Assembly: GCF_001618145.1 (NCBI RefSeq)
Contig: NZ_LQNF01000016.1
Location: 1 to 64,000 of the forward strand
DNA length: 64,000 bases
Origin: Oceanobacillus damuensis
GTDB taxonomy: Bacteria; Bacillota; Bacilli; Bacillales; Amphibacillaceae
Reading direction: 5' to 3'
Shown here: one piece after another, positions 1 through 9,249 of the stretch
Position numbering within the stretch: the stretch's first letter is position 1
Layout: every line of letters starts with the position of its first letter
Made by a program: the position numbers and the translations under genes
Notes under the pieces: model-generated
Databases searched by the model: none
Seen by the model: only the letters and a program-made list of their open reading frames with translations
Told to the model about the DNA's origin: nothing

Positions 1-247
1 CCAACTATTGGGGGTCACACCAAAAGCGAAGTGTATACGGGCTGCGGCTGCCGAAGTCACTTGCTTCCATTACCAGGTTAGAGACTCAACATAGATGTTA
101 CGTCGCATTTTATATCTACTATGCAATAATTAAAAAGCATACCATCTTGATAAATAGCCTTATTTTCATCAGATTCACAAGGGGATTATTAGAAACATTC
201 GAAGTTTAACCCAGTTAACTGTTTAAGCTAATTTTCTTGGTGCGAAT
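1..247. repeat. Partial copy R1 of the composite hairpin element (cut by window start)
   Basis: Positions 31-45 are the right arm of hairpin module A, in the GTGTATACGGGCTGC version also seen at 7482-7496. They are followed by the conserved CCGAAG...CTTGCTTCCATTA stretch and a terminal inverted repeat (GTTACGTCGCATTTTATA, 97-114). After an AT-rich spacer comes box E at 150-247, which contains the palindrome CAGTTAACTG and the end TTGGTGCGAA. The same spacer and box occur in inverted orientation at 25480-25610. There is no coding potential. Bases 248-321 hold nothing recognisable. Confidence 0.75.
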
Positions 248-321
248 GGTGAGTTATTATTTCCCGAATCGGATTCAAGCCAGCAAATCCCTATTTTTTT
301 AAGAGATTTCAGCCGTCCAGA

Positions 322-1278
322 TTATTTTCCGGCAGCTGATGCCTTTTGGCTGATTTTGCCCAGCATGTCGGCAGTCATCCGATCAATATCATACTTCGCT
401 TTAAATCCCCATTCCTTCGTTGCAGCGGTAGAATCTAACGAATTTGGCCAGCTTTCTGCAATATTTTGCCTTATTGGGTCAACTTTATATGCCAGCTTGA
501 ACTCGGGAATATGTTTTTGAATTGCCTTTGCGAAATCTTCTGGTTCCGCGGACATAGCAGAAATATTGAATGCATTGCGATGGATAAGCCTCTCTGTATC
601 CGCTTCCATTAGTTGAATGATTGCATCCAGTGCATCCGGCATATACATCATATCCATATATGTCCCTTTTGCAATATATGACGTGTATTCCTTTTTCTTC
701 ACCGCTTCATAGTAAATTTCAACAGCATAATCTGTCGTACCCCCGCCAGGTGGTGCTACATGGGAAATCAGCCCTGGAAAACGGACACCGCGGGTATCCA
801 CACCAAATCGGTGATGATAATAATCACATAGGAGTTCTCCTGCCACTTTATTCACTCCGTACATTGTTGTAGGACGCTGTAATGTATTCTGCGGTGTTCC
901 ATCCTTGGGAGTGGTTGGTCCAAATGCACCGATGGAGCTTGGTGTAAAAAATTTCATGTTAAGTTCTTTTGCTGTTTCCAGGGCATTAATCAGGCCTCCC
1001 ATATTTATATCCCATGCTATTCTTGGAAACGCTTCTGCCTTTGCAGATAGTAGTGCGGCAAGGTGCATCATTGTATCCGCTTCATACTTTTTCGCCACAT
1101 TCCATAATTGTTCCCCATCTGTTACGTCAACAGCCTCAAATGGTCCTTCATCCTCCACGCCATCAACTTTTCGTATATCCGTACCAATGACATTTTCCGC
1201 TCCATATATCTCCCGCAATCTACCAGTCAGCTCTGACCCGATTTGACCAAGAGCCCCAGTTACTAGAATCTTTTTCAT
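322..1278 (-). CDS. tdh: L-threonine 3-dehydrogenase, SDR/epimerase type
   Basis: It oxidises L-threonine with NAD+ to 2-amino-3-ketobutyrate, which the neighbouring Kbl cleaves to glycine and acetyl-CoA; both act in the cytoplasm. The 318-residue protein has the Rossmann motif GALGQIG at residues 8-14 and the catalytic pair Y140/K144 (YGVNK). It is therefore the extended short-chain dehydrogenase type of threonine dehydrogenase, not the zinc alcohol-dehydrogenase type. The gene is 36 bp downstream of kbl on the same strand, and AGAGGGG precedes the ATG, so a two-gene operon is likely. UDP-sugar epimerase is the main alternative by fold, but the kbl neighbour argues strongly for threonine dehydrogenase. 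Confidence 0.93.
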   Translation of the reverse strand: MKKILVTGALGQIGSELTGRLREIYGAENVIGTDIRKVDGVEDEGPFEAVDVTDGEQLWNVAKKYEADTMMHLAALLSAKAEAFPRIAWDINMGGLINALETAKELNMKFFTPSSIGAFGPTTPKDGTPQNTLQRPTTMYGVNKVAGELLCDYYHHRFGVDTRGVRFPGLISHVAPPGGGTTDYAVEIYYEAVKKKEYTSYIAKGTYMDMMYMPDALDAIIQLMEADTERLIHRNAFNISAMSAEPEDFAKAIQKHIPEFKLAYKVDPIRQNIAESWPNSLDSTAATKEWGFKAKYDIDRMTADMLGKISQKASAAGK

Positions 1279-1314
1279 TTCAACAACCCCTCTAACCAGA
1301 TTGTCATATGTTAA

Positions 1315-2505
1315 TCAAATCAGTCCCATTTCTTTGCCTACTTTTTCATATACGGAAATTGCTTCATCAAGCATTTCTTTTGTATGGGCAGCTGTTGGCA
1401 TATTACGAACCCTTCCTGTACCTCGTGGTACGGTAGGGAATACGATCGATTTAGCATATACTCCCTCTTCATACAGCCTTTTGCTGAATTTCTGGGCATT
1501 TTTCTCATCACCGATTATGCAAGGTGTAATTGGTGTTTCACTATTGCCGATATGAAAGCCTAATTTTTTTAAGCCCTTCTTTAGATAATTCCCATTTTCC
1601 CAAAGCTTTTCATTTAATTCTGTGCTTTCCATCAACAGTTCAATTGCTCTTGTACTTGCGATTGCATCTGCCGGGGAAACTGCTGTTGAAAAAAGGAATG
1701 GTCTTGAACGAACCTTCAGCCAATCAATGAGATTTTGCCTGCCAGCCACATACCCGCCGATAGCGCCAATTGCTTTTGACAACGTCCCCATTTGAAAATC
1801 AACTTTATCCTGTAAACCGAAATGTTTTACCGTACCTGCGCCTTTGCCTGTAACACCTGATCCGTGGGCATCATCCACATATGTTATCAGATCGAATTCT
1901 TCCGCAATCTTAACGATTTCAGGTAGATTCGCAATATCTCCGTCCATTGAAAATACGCCATCGGTAATAACCATTATTTTGTTATATTCGCCAGATTCAA
2001 CTGCTTCTTTAGCCTTTTGGCGCAAGTCAGCCATATCGGAATGTTCGAAACGGATAATTTTAGCTTTTGAAAGACGGCAGCCATCGATAATCGATGCGTG
2101 ATTTAAGGAATCGGACAAAATAGCATCGTTTTTGTCCATCACTGCAGAAATCGCAGCCATATTACAATTAAACCCAGACTGATAGGAAATCGCCGCTTCT
2201 GTCCCTTTAAACTGGGCAATTTTTTTTTCAAGATTTATATGAAGGTCAAGTGTACCATTTATTGTACGAACCGCTCCGGCACCAACACCATGGGAATCAA
2301 TTGCTTCTTTAGCCGGTTTTTTCAGCCGCTCATCTGTTGCCAAGCCAAGATAGTTATTGGAAGATAAATTGATGAGTTCTTTTCCATCAATACGGATTAC
2401 AGGACCGTTCGCACCCTGAATGGTATCGATTTCATTATAAAGTCCTCTGGCTTTCAAATCGGCAATATTGTCGTTGAGGAAACTGTCCAGCGCTTTACTG
2501 GTCAT
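1315..2505 (-). CDS. kbl: Glycine C-acetyltransferase (2-amino-3-ketobutyrate CoA ligase)
   Basis: This PLP enzyme splits 2-amino-3-ketobutyrate with CoA into glycine and acetyl-CoA, the second step of threonine breakdown. The 396-residue length is normal for the alpha-oxoamine synthase family. Visible family features are the DDAHGSG cofactor motif at residues 211-217 and the PLP lysine K244 in GTLSKAIG. BioF and HemA relatives share this fold, but the downstream threonine dehydrogenase gene fixes the assignment. GAAGGAGGG lies about 8 bases before the ATG. It is the first gene of the kbl-tdh operon. Confidence 0.94.
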   Translation of the reverse strand: MTSKALDSFLNDNIADLKARGLYNEIDTIQGANGPVIRIDGKELINLSSNNYLGLATDERLKKPAKEAIDSHGVGAGAVRTINGTLDLHINLEKKIAQFKGTEAAISYQSGFNCNMAAISAVMDKNDAILSDSLNHASIIDGCRLSKAKIIRFEHSDMADLRQKAKEAVESGEYNKIMVITDGVFSMDGDIANLPEIVKIAEEFDLITYVDDAHGSGVTGKGAGTVKHFGLQDKVDFQMGTLSKAIGAIGGYVAGRQNLIDWLKVRSRPFLFSTAVSPADAIASTRAIELLMESTELNEKLWENGNYLKKGLKKLGFHIGNSETPITPCIIGDEKNAQKFSKRLYEEGVYAKSIVFPTVPRGTGRVRNMPTAAHTKEMLDEAISVYEKVGKEMGLI

Positions 2506-2723
2506 ATGATGAACCCTCCTTCGTTTTTATAATGATTTTCTTGCAAATGTGTACCTTTTTTCAAGTTTAACACAAACAATTCTAAATGTTTAATGTGTTT
2601 TGATTTTTAATTTTGCCTACCAAAGTGAATACTATTTCTTTTTTACTGTATTTTCCTATGGTGATTTGTGCTTGCATCTATTATACTGATAGTAAATATA
2701 TTAATTGCTGGAGGAAGTGTTAA

Positions 2724-2855
2724 ATGAGAAAGGTATTACTGGCATTATTTGCAATGATTATTGTCGGAATTGGTATTGCAGGATATAATGATTACACAGA
2801 AGAGCCAAATGAAGTTATTGAAGAAAAAGGTTATTCCACTGAAATTAAACTATAA
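2724..2855 (+). CDS. Small membrane-anchored peptide, 43 residues
   Basis: A short open frame starts at an ATG placed 6 bases after the strong ribosome binding site GGAGGAAG (2710-2717). It encodes a hydrophobic segment at about residues 4-20 (rich in L, I, V, G) after two basic residues, then an acidic tail (DYTEEPNEVIEE). This is the pattern of a single-pass membrane peptide with its tail outside, or of a secreted peptide. A hairpin terminator follows directly. I do not recognise a family. The transcript appears monocistronic, between the divergent kbl operon and the convergent LysM gene. Confidence 0.55.
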   Translation: MRKVLLALFAMIIVGIGIAGYNDYTEEPNEVIEEKGYSTEIKL

Positions 2856-2884
2856 CTAGATCATATATGTTTAGATTCCATACA

Positions 2885-2921
2885 AAAAAGGAAAGCACAT
2901 AATATAAGTGCTTTCCTTTTT
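2885..2921. terminator. Bidirectional rho-independent terminator
   Basis: The 14-bp stem AAAAAGGAAAGCAC (2885-2898) pairs with GTGCTTTCCTTTTT (2908-2921). The T-run serves the small plus-strand gene, and the A-run serves the convergent LysM gene on the minus strand. Confidence 0.85.
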
Positions 2922-2960
2922 CAACTACTGGCAAGAAACGATTGGGACACGAAAATATGA

Positions 2961-3752
2961 TTAGTCGACAATCGTTACGTCAACTGTTTTTACGCCCCAT
3001 TCGAAAGCTTCACCTTTAGTAGGGACATGCAGGTCAATTTTGTTTCCTTTAATGGCACTGCCGATATCGGCTGCTGTTGCATAGCCATATCCTTCAACAT
3101 ATACTTCCGATCCTAATGGAATTACATTAGGGTCAACAGCAATTACTTTGGCATTGGGATTTTTGTTAAGATCCACGCCAGTATAGGTAACGCCTGAGCA
3201 TCCTTCACAACCTGCAGTGTATGCAGTTGCAGATACGGAAATAGTTTTACCTTCCGTTTCCTGTTCTGTGTTTTCCGCTACTTCCTGGGATTTGACTGTT
3301 GCTTCATTTTCAGTACTTTGGCTTGATTGATTCTGTGCTTTTACTGGAGCTTCTTCTGTTGCTGCTACTGTTTCAGCTGGTTTTGCATCTTCACTGTCTA
3401 CATTTACACCTTTAATATATAAATCTTGTCCAATAACGATTAAATCAGTTTTTAAGTCATTCCATTCGATTAACTCATCTGCTGATATGTTATATTCTCT
3501 AGCAATACTGTTCAATGTATCTCCACGTTTTACCGAATATGTATCGTTAATAAACAACAATTCTTTCGGGTGGATCACCGTAGATTTTAAATCATTTATA
3601 TCTATCAACTCTTCAACAGTAGTGTTGTGCTTGTTTGCTATTTTCCATAGACTTTCTCCATTTTGTACCTGATGTTCTTCAGCTGAAACTGTTGTTGCAG
3701 CCGTGCCAGTAATAAAGATACCTGCAACGATTGCTGCTACTAATTTTTTCAT
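2961..3752 (-). CDS. Secreted LysM + 3D domain cell-wall protein (YocH/YabE type)
   Basis: This is a probable exported peptidoglycan-binding and wall-remodelling protein. A signal peptide covers about residues 1-24, with a cut after VSA. Two LysM repeats follow at about 27-70 and 73-114 (both with GESLW/GDTLN-like starts), then a Thr/Gln/Glu-rich linker at 118-168 and a C-terminal 3D domain at about 170-262. The three conserved aspartates are visible as VDP, AADIG and IDLHV. In this family the 3D fold resembles lytic transglycosylase MltA and Rpf-like proteins. AAGGAGG lies 8 bases before the ATG. It is monocistronic. In B. subtilis the homologue yocH belongs to the WalR regulon, but I see no convincing pair of WalR half-sites here. 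Confidence 0.88.
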   Translation of the reverse strand: MKKLVAAIVAGIFITGTAATTVSAEEHQVQNGESLWKIANKHNTTVEELIDINDLKSTVIHPKELLFINDTYSVKRGDTLNSIAREYNISADELIEWNDLKTDLIVIGQDLYIKGVNVDSEDAKPAETVAATEEAPVKAQNQSSQSTENEATVKSQEVAENTEQETEGKTISVSATAYTAGCEGCSGVTYTGVDLNKNPNAKVIAVDPNVIPLGSEVYVEGYGYATAADIGSAIKGNKIDLHVPTKGEAFEWGVKTVDVTIVD

Positions 3753-4036
3753 CTGATTTACCTCCTTGATTTTCTGACAGTCTCTATCGTATCACAGCAG
3801 TTTCGGGAAAGCAGTTACAGGAGGTTTAAAAGTGTATTACAAGAATTACCAAAATCTCTTTATATATTACAAATGTAATAGATTTGATACATAAGTACCT
3901 TGTTATCCCTAATACATTACAAAATACACAGAAAAAAGTCATTATGAAACAGTTCTACTTTACTATCTTGAAAACAGCAATCGCTATTTTTGATGCTGTC
4001 ATTTTTTGAAGCATCTATCAACCACAGACCAGGCAT
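3753..4036. other. Intergenic region, promoter side of the LysM/3D gene
   Basis: This non-coding stretch is AT-rich, with several ATTACAA/TGTAATA words (for example near 3834, 3866 and 3918). These could be regulatory half-sites but are not spaced as a clear WalR box. No RNA gene or further reading frame is seen. Confidence 0.4.
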
Positions 4037-4072
4037 AACAAAAGGACTCAGTTCTTCATGAGTCCTTTTGTT
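4037..4072 (-). terminator. Rho-independent terminator of the DUF1002 gene
   Basis: The perfect 14-bp stem AACAAAAGGACTCA (4037-4050) pairs with TGAGTCCTTTTGTT (4059-4072), 26 bases past the stop codon of the minus-strand gene. Confidence 0.8.
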
Positions 4073-4097
4073 CGTGTTATTTTATTGCTGCCAGTCA

Positions 4098-4985
4098 TTA
4101 ATTAAATAACCCTTTAAGAAAGTTGCTTAGCGATGCAAAAATTTCACTGAAAAAATTAGCTACTTTTTCCCAGAATCCTGCATCAAGTCCAAGTTCATCT
4201 GCTTTGTCGGAAATCGTATTTGCAATATCCTCCAGCTGGTTCTTTACTGCACCAAAGTCAATATTCAAATCGCGCATTTTATCTACCAGATTAATGAGCA
4301 TTTGACGATCCTCTTCACTTAAGTTAATTTCCAGGTTTTCCAATTGTTTGCTGACAATCTGCTCCACATCTTCCCTCGTGGCCGGGTTTTGTTCGGCAAT
4401 CATTTGTTTAATTTCAGTAAGAAGTGTACTTACATCCTCCTGGGAGACATCTTCATTTTCAGCAAGATCTGTTGCAACGTTCAATTCGTCATTCGCAAGC
4501 TCCATGCGTTCTTTGTCAAGTTCCTCGCCTTCTACATTATACGCTTTATAGATCCCGGTTAATGCAGAATGCCCGCTCACCTGTACTGGAGAAACAACAT
4601 CAACGGTTGCATTTTCTGCTCCTGCAGTCAGAAGGGCATTTTCATACATCGCTCCGGTCACCTCCGTAATGTTTTCCGGTGTGATAATATTGACATTCAG
4701 CCCAGAACCTTCATCTTCAAGAATGATTCTTGCGGAGGAATACATGTTGGAATTGGGATTTCCATTGATAAAATCTGCATAGTCCTGACCTGTTACATCA
4801 TGTTCTTCTACTGTTTCATTGTCGGATATATCAAGAAGATTACGAACCTCCTCCCGTTGTGACTCACTTAATTTCTCACCATAAATCAGGATCGTGTTAG
4901 AAGCTGCTGAAACCGGAACAGCAAGTCCGATCATTAGTGTAAATGCCAGAAGACACAGTCCAAACCTTTTAAATTTATGTTTCAT
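4098..4985 (-). CDS. DUF1002 exported protein (YpuA-like)
   Basis: The 295-residue secreted protein has a clear signal peptide (basic start MKHKFKRFG, hydrophobic core, cut after VSAA). A DUF1002 region follows, with ILIYGEKLSESQREEV near the mature N-terminus, resembling B. subtilis YpuA. The function of the family is unknown; an envelope role is usual. I chose the ATG at 4985 because AAGGGG precedes it. An upstream in-frame ATG at 5048 lies inside a dispersed repeat remnant and would add 21 residues ahead of the signal peptide. It has its own terminator and is probably monocistronic. Confidence 0.8.
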   Translation of the reverse strand: MKHKFKRFGLCLLAFTLMIGLAVPVSAASNTILIYGEKLSESQREEVRNLLDISDNETVEEHDVTGQDYADFINGNPNSNMYSSARIILEDEGSGLNVNIITPENITEVTGAMYENALLTAGAENATVDVVSPVQVSGHSALTGIYKAYNVEGEELDKERMELANDELNVATDLAENEDVSQEDVSTLLTEIKQMIAEQNPATREDVEQIVSKQLENLEINLSEEDRQMLINLVDKMRDLNIDFGAVKNQLEDIANTISDKADELGLDAGFWEKVANFFSEIFASLSNFLKGLFN

Positions 4986-5025
4986 CGTTAATATCCCCTT
5001 TTTCAAAGAATAAGAAAGTACAAAT

Positions 5026-5073
5026 TTGGCAGCAATTAACTCTTTCACCTAAACAGCCACGCCCGCTTTTGTT
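5026..5073. repeat. Deleted remnant of dispersed repeat family C
   Basis: The string TTTGGCAGCAATTAACT, then CACCTAAACAGCCACG, joins directly to CCCGCTTTTGTTC. The same two ends flank the full 60305-60526 copy, where about 170 bases lie between them. This copy has therefore lost its hairpin core. It sits in the divergent gap between the DUF1002 and MFS genes. Confidence 0.65.
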
Positions 5074-5309
5074 CAGTCTATACTAATAGTATGCTTGTAC
5101 AGGTAAATAAGATCACTTGTTTGTCATTCTATTATAACGTTTTTCGCTTCGTATGCACATATTTTCTCCGTTAATTTCTTAAGAACGGTAATTAGGTGAG
5201 CAGAAACCTTTAAATAAATTTCGTGTTGATGTATATTTAGGGTAGCGAAATAAAATGAAGAAAGAAGGTCTTTGGAATCAAAGATACAGACCAAACCGTA
5301 AAGCGAAAT

Positions 5310-6518
5310 TTGGCTATTATGTGGTTTGCCAACTTTTTTGTCAGTGGCAGTATGACAATGGTTATTCCATTTATCTCACTATATATTGATTCAATGGGTG
5401 ACTTCTCCGATTCTTATGTACAGACATGGTCGGGGTTAACATTCGGAGTAACGTTTATTGCTGCATTCCTCTTCTCTCCCATTTGGGGAAGAATTGGAGA
5501 TCAATATGGCAGAAAAAACATCCTGATTATTTCAGCATTTGGAATTGGACTATCCGTTTTTCTTATGGGGTTTGCCACAACAGTATGGCAGCTTTTTTTA
5601 TTACGGCTGTTTATGGGTATCGTGACAGGATTTATTCCGATGTCCCAGGCATTCATATCAACGCAGACACCAAAGGAGGAAGCAGGAAAGATTCTCGGTA
5701 CACTTCAGACAGGAAGTATAACGGGTATGCTAATGGGGCCGATGCTAGGTGGCGTATTAGCAGATGCTTTTGGGTATACAACTACATTTAAATGGGTATC
5801 GATAACCATCTTTATTTCCGGAGTTCTTGTAATGTTCGGTGTGAAAGAAGTGAGACTCAAATTATCCAATGATAAAAATGATTATAAATCGTACAGCAGC
5901 AGAGAAGTCTTACAGTATATTATACAAAGGCCCGTACTGCTAGTTGTTATGCTGCTCTCTGCTCTCGTACAAATAGCTCATTTCAGCATACAGCCGATTC
6001 TATCTCTATTTGTGGAGGAAATTCATGGTCCTGCAAATATAGCATTTTTTGCAGGGCTGGCTTTCTCTGCAGCTGGGCTCGGCAACTTGATTATGTCTCG
6101 TAAATGGGGCACGCTCGGGGACCGACTCGGTTACATCAAAATATTGATCGCTCTCTTATTCGTGGCTGGTTTCGTTTATTTACCTGGTGCATTTGTAACT
6201 AATATTTGGCAGCTTGTCATTTTAAGATTTCTGCTTGGCGTTTCGATTGGTGGTATTGTGCCGTTACGAATTGCTTATATCAGGCAGGAGGCACCTTTAT
6301 CCATGCAGGGAGAAGTACTTGGGTATAACACAAGCCTGCGTTTCCTCGGAAACATTATCGGACCTGCCCTCGGAGGTATCGTTGCTGCTGCGTGGGGATT
6401 CCCATCAGTGTTCTTCATCACAAGCATGCTGCTCATACTTAGTGGAGTTATCATGTTAGTTGCCTGGTATAAGTATGAAAATTCACCAAAGGATTCTCAT
6501 TCTTTTTCATCTCGGTGA
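5310..6518 (+). CDS. MFS multidrug-type efflux transporter
   Basis: About 400 residues form twelve predicted membrane segments. The MFS signature GRIGDQYGRKN after helix 2 and an internal repeat of it (WGTLGDRLGY) in the second half point to a DHA1-type drug/proton antiporter. The start is uncertain. The coordinate given is a TTG with no ribosome binding site in front. In the same frame, upstream codons read KDTDQTVKRNLAIMWF, matching the usual N-terminus of the family. AAGAAGG at 5262-5268 is well placed for a start at 5277, which is ATC rather than a standard start codon. A single-base error or a rare start is possible (see findings). Confidence 0.85.
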   Translation: MAIMWFANFFVSGSMTMVIPFISLYIDSMGDFSDSYVQTWSGLTFGVTFIAAFLFSPIWGRIGDQYGRKNILIISAFGIGLSVFLMGFATTVWQLFLLRLFMGIVTGFIPMSQAFISTQTPKEEAGKILGTLQTGSITGMLMGPMLGGVLADAFGYTTTFKWVSITIFISGVLVMFGVKEVRLKLSNDKNDYKSYSSREVLQYIIQRPVLLVVMLLSALVQIAHFSIQPILSLFVEEIHGPANIAFFAGLAFSAAGLGNLIMSRKWGTLGDRLGYIKILIALLFVAGFVYLPGAFVTNIWQLVILRFLLGVSIGGIVPLRIAYIRQEAPLSMQGEVLGYNTSLRFLGNIIGPALGGIVAAAWGFPSVFFITSMLLILSGVIMLVAWYKYENSPKDSHSFSSR

Positions 6519-6691
6519 TTATAACTCAATGCTTAGGGTTACCAACGCAATCAGGACAGAAAGCATCATTGCTTACCGCTTTTCATGAATGTTTCCGAGC
6601 CGATCATGAACCGAATAATTGAATTGTTTCGGTAAATATGCTAAAACTAACAGTGTCCTATTAAAACCTATTAAAGAAAGAAGTGATAGCA

Positions 6692-6937
6692 ATGGGCATA
6701 GTCGTTGTGGAAGTCTGTGACGGTAATGCAATCACTACTTTAGATATAGAAGGTATCATTGAAGCAGAGTTTCCTGAAGTTGCAGTGCTTATGAATGAGT
6801 GTCTTTCATTTTGCGGTCTATGTGCCGTACGTCCATATGCGCTTGTTAACAATAAGCGGGTTTGGGGTAAAACCCCGGAAGAATGTCTTGAAAAAATAAG
6901 AGAAGAAATAAGAAAAGAACTGGCTGTATATCAATAA
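6692..6937 (+). CDS. DUF1450 small protein (YuzB-like)
   Basis: The 81-residue cytoplasmic protein has the family's cysteine pattern CLSFCGLC around residues 38-45 and the closing motif ALVNNKRVWGKTPEE. This resembles B. subtilis YuzB (UPF0349/DUF1450), which has no established function. The closely spaced cysteines suggest a metal or redox role, which is an inference. I prefer the ATG at 6692 to the GTG at 6683 because GAAGTGAT matches the extended Shine-Dalgarno sequence for it. The terminator stem overlaps the last codons. Confidence 0.78.
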   Translation: MGIVVVEVCDGNAITTLDIEGIIEAEFPEVAVLMNECLSFCGLCAVRPYALVNNKRVWGKTPEECLEKIREEIRKELAVYQ

Positions 6938-6960
6938 AACAGCCGGTTCTTTTCTTTTTT
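6912..6960 (+). terminator. Terminator overlapping the end of the DUF1450 gene
   Basis: GAAAAGAACTGGCTG (6912-6926) pairs with CAGCCGGTTCTTTTC (6940-6954) with one G-T pair, followed by a T-run. The left arm is inside the coding region. Confidence 0.85.
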
Positions 6961-6996
6961 CGACAATAATTATTTCCCAGGAAATATATTGTCGAA
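6959..6996. repeat. Two-tier perfect hairpin
   Basis: TTCGACAATA (6959-6968) pairs with TATTGTCGAA (6987-6996), and an inner TATTTCC (6971-6977) pairs with GGAAATA (6980-6986). It follows the terminator directly, so it is more likely a small repeat than a second terminator. Confidence 0.5.
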
Positions 6997-7049
6997 TTAT
7001 CTTTATTTAGGATTAAGCATCTTTTCTTACCTTTTTTGCTTCGCAGTAG

Positions 7050-7312
7050 ATATATAATGCGAAGTAACTACTATTTGTATTAGAACTTTGGCACGAATAA
7101 TGGAAGCGAGATACTTCGGCGACCGCTCTGGGAAATACACTGCGCTTTTCGCGGGCGGCTGGTGAGCCAACTTGCGCTAAAGCGCTTCGTTGTCTCACCT
7201 ATGCCTCTGCTCCCGCAGAAGTCTCCGTGTATTTCCCAGAGCTGATTAGAAGATTACTGCCAATTATTATCCTTCCAATAGCTATTGATTACGGAAGAAT
7301 TTACGTCGTGCA
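7050..7312. repeat. Composite hairpin element copy R2 (module A only)
   Basis: Terminal inverted repeats ATATAATGCGAAGTAAC (7052-7068) and ATTTACGTCG (7299-7308) bracket hairpin module A. The outer stem CTCTGGGAAATACAC (7126-7140) pairs with 7227-7241, the middle stem GCGGG (7151-7155) with CCCGC (7212-7216), and the inner stem GGTGAG (7161-7166) with CTCACC (7194-7199). The apical stem GCGC/GCGC differs from the ATGC/GCAT of other copies but still pairs. An apparent 61-codon reading frame across it is an artefact of the repeat. Confidence 0.8.
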
Positions 7313-7364
7313 CTGAAAGTAAATCAAATGTGTTGATTGTTCTTGCGCAAAATTATTTATTTTG

Positions 7365-7560
7365 ATAAAACACCATACCAGCAGCCCGTATACACGTAGA
7401 CTCCAGCGGGAGGAAAGGCATAGGTGAGACACTGAAATGCGCTAGCATGAAGGGGCTCACCAGCCGCCCGCGGAAAGCGAAGTGTATACGGGCTGCGGCT
7501 GCCGAAGCAACTTGTTTTCATTAGAGATCTCACACAGATGTTACTTCGCAGTTTACCCAT
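7365..7560. repeat. Composite hairpin element copy R3 (module A, variant stem)
   Basis: The outer stem GCAGCCCGTATACAC (7381-7395) pairs perfectly with 7482-7496, although its sequence differs from that of R2, R4 and R5. The inner GGTGAG/CTCACC (7423-7428, 7456-7461) and the loop ACACTGAAATGCG are conserved. A terminal repeat GTTACTTCGCA is at 7540-7550. It is adjacent to and inverted relative to R2. The 7313-7364 spacer holds nothing recognisable. Confidence 0.8.
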
Positions 7561-7622
7561 ATTGTGTCACTTACAACAGCTTTTCGATAGGACAGATAAC
7601 GCAGTTCCATCAACGCGTAAAA

Positions 7623-8792
7623 TTAAAGACTTGCTTTAAAAATATCAAGCGAATCCTGTTTGGTAAGAATTTTATATCTGCCATACTCCGGTTGGGCTAC
7701 AACTGTTTTTTCAGCCATTAATTCAATTGTGCTTTCATCAATATCATAATCCCTAAGAGTTGATGGGGCGCCAATGCTGGTCCAGAATTCACGGAGCCTG
7801 TCAATTCCTTCCAGTGCCGCTTCCTTATCTGACTTTCCAGTAGTATCTACTCCAAATACACGAACGGCAAGCTGTTTAAATCGAGGAGCATTTTCTTCAT
7901 CCAGAACATGTTTCATCCAGTTTGGGAACAAGATGGCTAATCCTCCACCATGCGGGATATCGTGTACTGCCGATACCGCATGCTCCAGATTATGTGTTGC
8001 CCAATCACCTCGGAATCCCATATTCAGCATATTATTTAATGCAAGCGTCCCACTAAGCATGATTGTTGAGCGGTAATCGTAATTTTCCGGGTCTTCCAGA
8101 AGCTTTGGTGCAGTTTCCATTACGGTTAATAGAATACTTTCACAGAAACGATCCTGAACAGGTGTATTTGTCGCCTTATGGAAATAATGCTCCAATACAT
8201 GTGACATCATATCAACGATCCCGTAGATCGTTTGATCACGCGGAACAGAAAAAGTGTTCTCTGGATCCAAAATGGAAAATTTAGGGTATGTATAGGCTGT
8301 CCCCCACCCATGCTTTTCATTGGTTTCCCAGTTTGTGATTACCGATCCTGCATTCATTTCCGATCCAGTGGCGGCAAGTGTTAAAACTGTACCGAACGGT
8401 AATGCTCCTTCCACCTGGACCTTCTTCGTAACAACATCCCACATATCTTCCTCTGTCGTTGCTCCAACCGCGATTGCCTTTGTGCAATCGATCGTACTTC
8501 CTCCACCTACTGCCAAAAGAAATTCAATTGCTTCGTCCTTACAGATTTTCACGCCTTTACGGACTGTAGAAATACGCGGGTTTGGTTCTACACCTGACAA
8601 TTCAAATATTTCAGCGCCCATTTTACCTAATTCATTAATAACTTTATCATATATTCCATTTCTTTTTATGCTTCCTCCACCGTAAACGATTAGAACACGC
8701 TTCCCGTAAAGTTTTATTTCCTCAGACAGCTTTTCAATTTGTCCTTTACCAAAAATAAGTTTTGTCGGATTCTGATACGTAAAATTTTCCAT
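7623..8792 (-). CDS. Iron-containing alcohol dehydrogenase (butanol dehydrogenase-like, YugJ/YugK type)
   Basis: The 389-residue group III NAD(P)-dependent alcohol dehydrogenase has an N-terminal nucleotide-binding half with [14 protein letters not shown] and the cofactor motif [12 protein letters not shown] metal-binding half follows with D/H ligands in [28 protein letters not shown] and [13 protein letters not shown]. It probably interconverts an aldehyde and an alcohol; the substrate cannot be told. I start it at 8792, 7 bases after AGGAGG; the frame extends 16 codons further without a good site. It follows ridA by 16 bp and is probably co-transcribed with it. Confidence 0.88.
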   Translation of the reverse strand: MENFTYQNPTKLIFGKGQIEKLSEEIKLYGKRVLIVYGGGSIKRNGIYDKVINELGKMGAEIFELSGVEPNPRISTVRKGVKICKDEAIEFLLAVGGGSTIDCTKAIAVGATTEEDMWDVVTKKVQVEGALPFGTVLTLAATGSEMNAGSVITNWETNEKHGWGTAYTYPKFSILDPENTFSVPRDQTIYGIVDMMSHVLEHYFHKATNTPVQDRFCESILLTVMETAPKLLEDPENYDYRSTIMLSGTLALNNMLNMGFRGDWATHNLEHAVSAVHDIPHGGGLAILFPNWMKHVLDEENAPRFKQLAVRVFGVDTTGKSDKEAALEGIDRLREFWTSIGAPSTLRDYDIDESTIELMAEKTVVAQPEYGRYKILTKQDSLDIFKASL

Positions 8793-8808
8793 GAAGAATT
8801 CCTCCTGA

Positions 8809-9186
8809 TTATTTGGTATATGCGATAACGTCCATTTCAATTAAAACATCTTTAGGCAGGCGGCTTACCTCAACCGTTGCTCTCGCTGGATACGGCTCTG
8901 TTAAAAATCCACCATAGATTTCATTCACTTTCGTAAAATCATCCATTGATGATAGATAAATGGTGAATTTAACAACTTGTGAAAAGTCAGTACCTGCCTC
9001 ATCAAGAATTGCTTTTAAATTTTCAAGTACTTGTTTTGTCTGATTTGCAATTCCTTCAACTACTTCACCGGATTGTGGATTAATTGGGATTTGCCCTGAA
9101 ACGTATAGGAAGTCACCTGCCTGTATTGCCTGGGAATATGGACCAATTGCTGCTGGTGCTTTTTCTGTGTAGATTGCTTTTACCAT
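8809..9186 (-). CDS. ridA: RidA/YjgF-family enamine/imine deaminase
   Basis: The 125-residue protein hydrolyses reactive enamine/imine intermediates made by PLP enzymes. Family marks are AIGPYSQAI near residue 15, [29 protein letters not shown] and the substrate-binding arginine in [13 protein letters not shown]. The length is typical of the trimeric family. AGGAGG precedes the ATG. It is first in a two-gene transcript with the alcohol dehydrogenase. The threonine-degrading genes about 7 kb away make reactive aminoketones, but there is no operon link. Confidence 0.92.
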   Translation of the reverse strand: MVKAIYTEKAPAAIGPYSQAIQAGDFLYVSGQIPINPQSGEVVEGIANQTKQVLENLKAILDEAGTDFSQVVKFTIYLSSMDDFTKVNEIYGGFLTEPYPARATVEVSRLPKDVLIEMDVIAYTK

Positions 9187-9249
9187 TTTAACTCCTCCTA
9201 ATAGGTTAATATGTTGTTTTGTCTAGGTTTATCTGCGCTTTTCTTTATC

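Noticed and set aside
3790-3900. WalR binding site upstream of the LysM/3D gene
   Set aside because: TGTAA-type half-sites exist, but no pair has the required spacing of five or six bases.
7013-7560. Two minus-strand frames of 61 and 67 codons
   Set aside because: They lie across copies R2 and R3 and have no ribosome site. Such frames are a known source of false hypothetical proteins.
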